Positions 57,825 to 64,000 of a stretch of 64,000 bases of DNA are shown here, piece by piece. The position numbers and the translations under genes were made by a program. Origin of the DNA: Diphasiastrum complanatum (taxonomy: Eukaryota; Streptophyta; Lycopodiopsida; Lycopodiales; Lycopodiaceae); contig CM055102.1 in assembly GCA_029204225.1 (NCBI GenBank), positions 19,468,688 through 19,532,687 on the forward strand. Direction: 5' to 3'. Every line of letters starts with the position of its first letter. Within the stretch, counting starts at the first letter, position 1. The notes under the pieces were generated by a model. That model saw nothing but the letters and a program-made list of their open reading frames with translations, was not told the DNA's origin and ran no database searches.

Positions 57825-60800
57825 ATTTCGAGTCACCTCAACACTTTCAAAAATCTTATGGAGCAGATGACTGCAATTGGCTCAGTCATAGAAGATTCCG
57901 ATGCACTCATGACTCTTTATTGAGTCTACTTGAAGCCTACAAAAATTGGGTAATGGCAATTTCTACCCATGAGCACCTCACTCTATCAAGAATAATTTCG
58001 CTGCTCCTACAAGAGGAGATCAGAAAATCAGTATCCTCCTTAGGCTTAGGATCGGATCCTCAAGCTCTATATTCAAAGAATCATAAGTTTAGATCCAAGA
58101 GATCTACAAAGTCAGGCGATACTGACAACTAGAGCAACATGCAGTCCTCTGGACCAAATTCCGGTCCAGGATCGACTTCAAGCCATTCATCATTCCAACT
58201 TGTGGAGAAACTATTCTGCAGATACTATAAGAGGACTGGCCACGAAATCAAAGACTGCCAAACTTTGAAGTACAACAACGACAAGAAGAAATAGTTCCAA
58301 CAACAAGCACATATTGCTACAGCCAGTCACTCGAATCAGCAACAACAAGAAGAAGATGAAGCAGCTTTCATGACCAAAGTCGGAGAACAACAGGATATCA
58401 ATTCCTGGTATCTAGACTCTGGAGCAACTCAACACATGACTCACCATCGCGACTAGTTCAAAGACTACAAGTCATTCACCCACTCTCGAGTTGTGCAACT
58501 TGGAGACAACTCATCACATTCAATCGAAGGTGAAGGAACAATCAGAGTTGAATTCAAAAGAGGTGAGGTCAAATTGTGGTCCAACGTTTTTCACATTCCA
58601 AATCTGACCAAGAATCTACTCTTAGTTAGCAGAATCACCGATTCAGGTCGGAGAGTCAAATTCGATACAGAAGGCTGCACAATCCTTGACAAATCCTGGA
58701 AGGTTCTAGCCTACGGAAGAAGAAGCGACTATCTTTACAAACTCAACCTTTGCTACTCTTCTAACAGTCAAGCTCTTCACACAACCACTTCTGAATCAAC
58801 TGATATGTTGTGGCATTTCAAACTTGGCCATTTTAACTACAAAAATATTCGACAAATGTCAACTCAGAGTCTAGTACAAGACCTCCCTTCAGTCAACAAG
58901 CTAACTTCTCCATGTGAAAGCTATATTATCAACAGGCCTGCTAGAAGTCCCTTCAGTTCAGACTCAGTTCATACATCCAAGGGCTTGCTTGGCCTTGTAC
59001 ACAGTGACATTTGTGGCCTGATGCAGACTGCTTCCACAGAGGGAGCTCTCTATTTCCTAACCTTCATCGACGACTTCTCTCAAAGGACTGCAACCTACTA
59101 TATGAAGAACAAATCAGAAGCATTCAAGTTCTTCAAGCAGTTCAAAGTGTCTGCAGAAAACCAGACCCAGAGGAAGATCAAGGCTCTATGCACAGATGGA
59201 GGGGGAGAGTACATCTCCACAGAATTCAAGGAGTTCTGCAAGGCCAACGAGATACTTCAACAATATACAACCAGCTACTCACCTCAGTCCAATGGTGTAG
59301 TTGAGCGGAAGAACCGAACACTCATCGAAAGTGCCAAGAGCATGATGGCCCATGCCTCTCTTCCAAAAAAATTCTAGGCAGAAGCTGTTACTACAGCTGC
59401 CTACTTGTAGAATCAATCCATCACCAAAGCCTTGAATGGCAAGACACCTTATGAGGTATGGACATGATCGAAATCATCACTCAAACATATTTGAGTGTTT
59501 GGATGCATCGCTTTCGTTCAGATCTCTGAGGATCTTAGAAGAAAGCTAGATGACAAGAATAGAAAAACGATCTTCATCGGCTATTCCCCAGACCACAAGG
59601 CAAACAAACTCTACAATTTGGATACCGAGAAGGCATTCACCAATAGAGACGTCATTTTTGTGGAAGTCCAGTTCATCGACCACAAAGGAAAAGCTGCTGA
59701 TAAATTCGACTTTGGGATCGAACAACCAGTCAATTTGGATCCAAAAATTCAACTGCAAAATCTCGATGCTAACTCAGATGATGAGTCAAAATCTCAACGA
59801 GTCAACCCACATCAAAGGACTGAAGTTCAACCCAGAAGGTCAAACAAGTCCAGACAGCCTCCATCCAGATTTATGGATGATCCGGTCTGCTACTTTGTGC
59901 AGGAACCGACCACAGTTTCTGAGGCAATGTCTACTCCTGATGCTGACTAGTGGAAATCAACGATGGACACCGAATTCGATTCTCTGTTGGAGAATCAAAC
60001 ATGGACACTCACTGAGCTGCCAAAGGACCGAAATCCAATTCCATGCAAATGGATATTCAAGGCAAAGTACGACGCTAAAGATAGGCTAAATCGTTACAAG
60101 GCCAGGCTAGTCACCAAAGGCTTTTCCCAGATTCTAGATTTGGATTGCTCATAAACCTTCAGCCCAGTCGTCAAACATGCTTCGATCCGCCTACTTCTCT
60201 CCTTTGCAGCTGCAGCAGATCTCGAAGTCCATCATGGATGTCCAGACCCAATGGAACCATCAAAGAGAATATCTATATGACATAACCAGAGGGATAGAAC
60301 TCAACGACAAGCAACATCACCTTGTATGCAAAATTCACAAGGCGCTCTACGGGCTGAAACAGTCACCCAGAGCCTGGTTCCAGAAGATCAATGTATTTCT
60401 TTTAGAGAATGGTTTTATTCCAAACTCACCAGACTCGAATGTTTACTTCAAGTTTGTATCAGATTACTTCATCACCATCACTCTCTACGTAGATGATACA
60501 CTCACATTCAATAATAATCTGAATATGATGAAGGATACAAAATGCATGTTGGCCCATGAATCAATAACACTTAGGAGAGTCCTGAACTTCTCAAATTTTT
60601 CACGACCAAGTCCTTTTGTGAAGATATCTGCAACTTGGGAGGAAATGAAGCGCTACCCGTTTCAATCCATCATCGGCTCACTAATGTATGCAATGATTTG
60701 CATGCGATTAGACCTTGCATATTCGATCAGTACACTCAGCCAGTTCTTGTCAAATCCAGGTGTAGTTCATTGGAAAGTGCTAACAAAGGTCATGAAGTAC

Positions 60801-61320
60801 ATCCAAACAACCAAAATTCTCAGCATATGTATGGAGGCAGCTAAACTGCCAACATCCTTGAAGTCTACACAGATGCGAATTGGGCAGGAGATGTCGACAC
60901 TAGAAAATCAACTTCTGGATTTGTATTTTTATGCAACCAAGGCCCAATCTCATGGAACAGCCGGAAGCAAACTTCAGTTGCATTATCATCAACGGAATCC
61001 GAATACATAGCTGCCACAAATGCAACCAAAGAGGCAATCTGGCTAAGACAACTTCTCGCAGACCTGAACCTTGCACAACCGCTTCCTACAACAATCTATT
61101 GTGACAATCAAAGCACAATAGCACTTTCTCTCAATCCGAGATTTCACTCTCGAAGCAAACATATAGAAATCAGGTATCATTACCTTAGAGAGAAAGTGCA
61201 CAACAAGGAAGTAGAACTGGTTTTCTACAAAACAGACTACATGGCAGTAGATTACTTCACAAAGGCTCTATCAAAGGAGCAACATCTTAGATTTAACGAT
61301 ATGTTAAATCTGAAAATAAA
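57825..61320 (+). pseudogene. Copia element H: rest of gag, protease, integrase, RT, RNase H
   Basis: Gag resumes at SSHLNTFKNLMEQM. A knuckle CRYYKRTGHEIKDC is near 58213 (second Cys replaced by Tyr, as in B). Protease WYLDSGATQHMTHH is near 58408. A long open stretch (58493-59377) holds gag-pre-integrase and integrase (LVHSDICGLM, LCTDGGGEYIS, SYSPQSNGVVERKNRTL). RT follows from 59963 (WIFKAKYDAKDRLNRYKARL, YVDDTLTF near 60489), then RNase H (STESEYIAATNATKEAIWL, CDNQSTIALSLNPRFHSRSK, YFTKALSKEQH) to about 61320. Single-base stops and a few frameshifts remain. It is less decayed than A or G. Confidence 0.9.
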
Positions 61321-61340
61321 AGTTTTTCAAAATCCTCATT

Positions 61341-61349
61341 AAGGGGGAG
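61341..61349 (+). other. Polypurine tract of element H
   Basis: AAGGGGGAG immediately before the LTR start TGTTAGATTTC at 61350. Confidence 0.85.
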
Positions 61350-62194
61350 TGTTAGATTTCTTATGCTCAGTCTTAAAAATCGTTAAGTAATGAGCATCTT
61401 GAAAACAGAAGGCCGACAACATTATTTCGGACCTTCACATATTTTCTTTAAGTTTTTTCCATTTATACCTTAAACGATTTAAGGCACCTTTGCTTTTTCC
61501 CTTCCTCGCCCTTTTTCCGTGCCTTCACGAAAAAAGTGACACACCGGCCAGAATGACTTAAAAACCATTTCTGGACCACCTTCGCCTTTTTCGCCTCTTT
61601 GCGAAAAATGCGACACTAAACCTAGAATGCCTTAAAACCATTTTTTGTCACCTTCGTCTTTTTTGGCCTCTTTGCGAAAAATGCGACACTAAACCCAGAA
61701 TGTCTTAGAACCATTTTTTGAGCACCTTCGTCTTTTTCCCTACCTTAAACTAAGGCACCTTCGGTTTTTTCGCATTTTTCCTACATTGGCAAACCAACGT
61801 TGCCAAACGTATCAGCAACCCTAAAAACAGCTGGACAACCAAATATCCAAAAGGCGGTGAAGCGGTTACCAGCTTTGTACATATGCAAAGACTGGCGTAA
61901 ATAGCCTTAAAGGCTTGTAAGATATTTTCTCTCTTGTAAATCTCTATATTAGCTGAATCAAGCTATGTAAGCGTGAAGAAAAACAATTGAATTTTCTTTG
62001 TCAATCAGAGTTATCTGTAGCCAGCATTATCACGCTTAACAAATTGAAGTTATTACTTCAAGCCATTGTACTCACTGTTGATATTTATCGGAGTGCAATT
62101 TTTGTCTCACTACTGCGTTGTTCTTTTGCGTAAACTGTATGAATTTTTCTACTTGTATATTTCTGCTGCTAACTATTGAGTTTTCGTTCCTACA
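61350..62194 (+). repeat. 3' LTR of copia element H
   Basis: Starts TGTTAGATTTCTTATGC after the polypurine tract; the right edge is set tentatively at TTCCTACA. The U3 part (about 61500-61740) holds three diverged ~70-bp direct repeats built on CACCTTCGYCTTTTT, TGCGAAAAATGCGACACTAAA and AGAATGNCTTA. No 5' partner survives in the window. It lies about 0.56 kb before the ORC5 start codon and points toward it. Confidence 0.75.
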
Positions 62195-62483
62195 CGCCTA
62201 CGCTTTGAGCAACCGAGCCTCCGCTGCGCTCATGACCACCGTTTTTCGACAAGTCCATGAGCTCGTAGCCACACGTGAGAGGTCATAAGTAGACCATAAA
62301 CCTTCGACAAATATTATTGATAGTCGCTCAAAAATTGTTTCTCAATGCATTATCTTTATTTGATTATTGTTGGTGGTGATCATGTTGGTGTGACATGCAA
62401 ATTGAGATCGTAGGAATGCCTTTCAATAAAAAGGAGGGATGCATAGATATGCCAGTAATTTTTTTTGCTAGATATGACTTGCA

Positions 62484-62490
62484 TATAAAG
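62484..62490 (+). promoter_or_regulatory. Candidate TATA box of ORC5
   Basis: TATAAAG within GCATATAAAGG, about 270 bp before the ORC5 ATG. A guess by position and sequence; no transcript start is known. Confidence 0.3.
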
Positions 62491-62758
62491 GTTCATTTAA
62501 AACATGAGCATGCGTGCGAGAAAATCAATCAGAGAGACATGAATTTTTTCTATTAACATATGCATATAGAGGCGCATCTAAAAGATCGAGTTCTTGCAAT
62601 AAAATTCTTAGCAATGTGACAAAACATTTTGTGAGCACATACCCTTTAAAAGCACTCCTTTTAATGTTGACTTTGATAGAAGCTACTTGAACACAAGAAA
62701 GAGCTCCTTGGAACACGAAGTGAAGAGGAAGTAGGCTGCAGAAGGAGAAGGCGTGGCC

Positions 62759-63595
62759 ATGGCGATGCCGACGGCGAGCTCTTCTCTCGCAAAGAAGAAG
62801 AAGAAGAAGACAGAGCAGAAGAAAGGAGGAGGTCTGACAGTGGCAGTTGTGTTGGAGGCGGTGGAGATGGACGTAGAGGCTGCTGCATTCGATGATATGA
62901 AGGAGATGAGTTTTGTAGACAAGCTTGTGCCTGTGGAAGAGCATGCCAGTGTTACCCCTGGGAAGCAGAAGCGATTGCAGACGGTGGCAGCAACCCCCAG
63001 CATTGTTCGCAGAACTAGAAGCCAGATCAATGGATCGCACCCACCTTCGCCTTTGGTTAAATCCAGCCCGAAAGCTCGCAGGCAGTCCAGCAGCTCAGGA
63101 GCAGTGCGAGAAGTGTCCAATGCTGGTGCTTGTTCTCGCAGGGAAGGAAGCTCTTGGGTTGCAGCAGAGCAGCCTGCAGAGAACTGCATTTATTGGGAAG
63201 AGCTTCAGGAGGTGTTGATGGAAGAGTTTCCTGGGCGCGCCTCTGAGATCGGGAAGCTTTTGCGCATCCTTGGACAGCCATGGGATGTGTTGCCGCCTGT
63301 GTTCGTCTATGGCGGACCGGCAACAGGCAAGACAAGCGTTGTTGTTGAGGTTTTGAAGCAGCTGCGTAGGCCTTTTGCGTATGCAAGCTGCAGGTCTTGC
63401 CACAGTCCCAGGATACTGTTTGAATCTATTGTCAATCAGCTCACTGATCACGAACGCGTCTCAAATAACAATTACGGAAGCTTCAAGAAATGTGACAGAG
63501 TAGCTGAATTTGTTAGACTTTTGCCAGATGCATGTGAGCAAGCTATTGCCAGGAGCATCAAGAAGAAGCAAAGTCCCGTGATCTCTTATGCAGAA
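62759..63595 (+). CDS. ORC5: ORC5 exon 1
   Basis: Ends GCAGAA|GTATAC in phase 0. A shorter exon ending at CAAAGTCCC|GTGATC would also join in phase to the same acceptor, so the last four codons are uncertain. Confidence 0.75.
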
Positions 63596-64000
63596 GTATA
63601 CCCTTATTTCATTCTTTTAGGCTTTACTTGATCCTTACTGTTTGATCTCCAACATTGTTCTTTTCAACTTACAAATAGCTTTTTTCAACTTACAAATAGC
63701 TTTTACCAGCTTTGATGTATATTTTGGATCTGTCTATGCAGCACAGAAGGGTAAGCCCACATCATTATCTGAAGACAGCATGTGGGCACTTGTTCTTCAG
63801 ATGTTGAATGCCGATCTTTCTGGGTCTAATGACGCCGTCAGTGACTTGAATTCTCCGTGTGATTCGTCTACTTTGCTCAGCTTCTCAAATTCACATGTAG
63901 TCTACCTTGTCATAGACAATGTGGAGCTGTTGAGAGCTTGGGCTGGTGGACTGAATCTTTTTAATGTGCTTCTGAAGCTCTGCGAATTGACAAGGCTACC
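62759..64000 (+). CDS. ORC5: Origin recognition complex subunit 5 (ORC5), 5' part
   Basis: ORC5 is an AAA+ subunit of the six-protein complex that binds replication origins and loads the MCM helicase in the nucleus. Exon 1 (62759 to about 63595) gives 279 residues: a lysine-run N-terminus (KKKKKKTEQKK, a probable nuclear signal), a Ser/Arg-rich extension, the ORC5 hallmark EEFPGRASEIGKLLRILG, Walker A GGPATGKT at 185-192, and PFAYASCRSCHSPRILFESI. The second exon (from about 63747) reads SEDSMWALVLQML and Walker B VVYLVIDNVELL near 63900-63926, and runs off the window. ATG 62759 is the first in frame. The N-terminal extension is longer than I recall for flowering plants. Exon boundaries are the best in-phase pair, but other donors exist. 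Confidence 0.9.
63747..64000 (+). CDS. ORC5: ORC5 exon 2 (continues past the window)
   Basis: Acceptor GCACAG|AAGGGT; reads KGKPTSLSEDSMWALVLQML and then the Walker B region. An acceptor five bases upstream (TATGCAG|CACAG) is possible with a different donor. No donor is seen before the window ends. Confidence 0.75.

Noticed and set aside
62525-63451. Several minus-strand frames of 75-171 codons
   Set aside because: Antisense shadows of the GC-rich ORC5 first exon.

Overview
The window is nuclear DNA of a land plant. It holds one complete spliced gene for plastid 5-enolpyruvylshikimate-3-phosphate synthase (EPSPS) on the minus strand (CDS 21540 down to 7081, eight exons), and the start of a nuclear ORC5 gene (origin recognition complex subunit 5) on the plus strand from 62759 to the right edge. 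Nearly everything else that can be recognised is transposable-element sequence. Low GC, a 5.6-kb intron and nested LTR retrotransposons point to a large, repeat-rich genome. Some elements look like types I associate with seed-free plants, but the sequence alone does not settle the species.

Layout. 1-6640: a decayed Ty1/copia element (2020-4187), one arm of an inverted repeat (4188-4610), and an unidentified stop-broken reading frame on the minus strand (about 5570-6000). 6640-22060: EPSPS with 3' UTR, introns and 5' flank. All exon junctions join in phase to 548 codons, and every catalytic motif I know for the family is intact. Its introns hold a foldback element, a copia LTR/PBS remnant, minisatellites, hairpins and two related non-LTR elements with (TC)n tails, one of which carries only an ORF1. 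The 5' flank has three ACCTACC boxes. 22060-32000: copia fragments, an internally deleted copia with both LTRs (24589-27210), two Ty3/gypsy fragments in opposite orientation, and a decayed transposase-like domain.

32012-62194 is a nest of LTR retrotransposons. Copia C (plus) abuts the RT part of copia D (plus). Copia E (minus, 38576-44733) sits inside the RNase H region of D with a perfect 5-bp target duplication, LTRs that differ at only two visible positions, and one unbroken 1322-codon gag-pol frame. Copia G (plus) and copia F (minus) follow. A 3' fragment of a non-LTR-type element with a nuclease-like C-terminal domain lies at 52330-53560. Copia H (plus) is split in its gag by element I (minus), an LTR element that has gag, two zinc knuckles and an acidic repeat tail but no pol. 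The 3' LTR of H ends about 560 bp before the ORC5 start codon.

The two host genes are functionally unrelated: EPSPS is the sixth step of the shikimate pathway in plastids, and ORC5 is an AAA+ subunit of the replication initiator in the nucleus. No tRNA, rRNA, CRISPR array or bacterial-type operon was seen. Family assignments rest on motifs read by eye; no database search was run.
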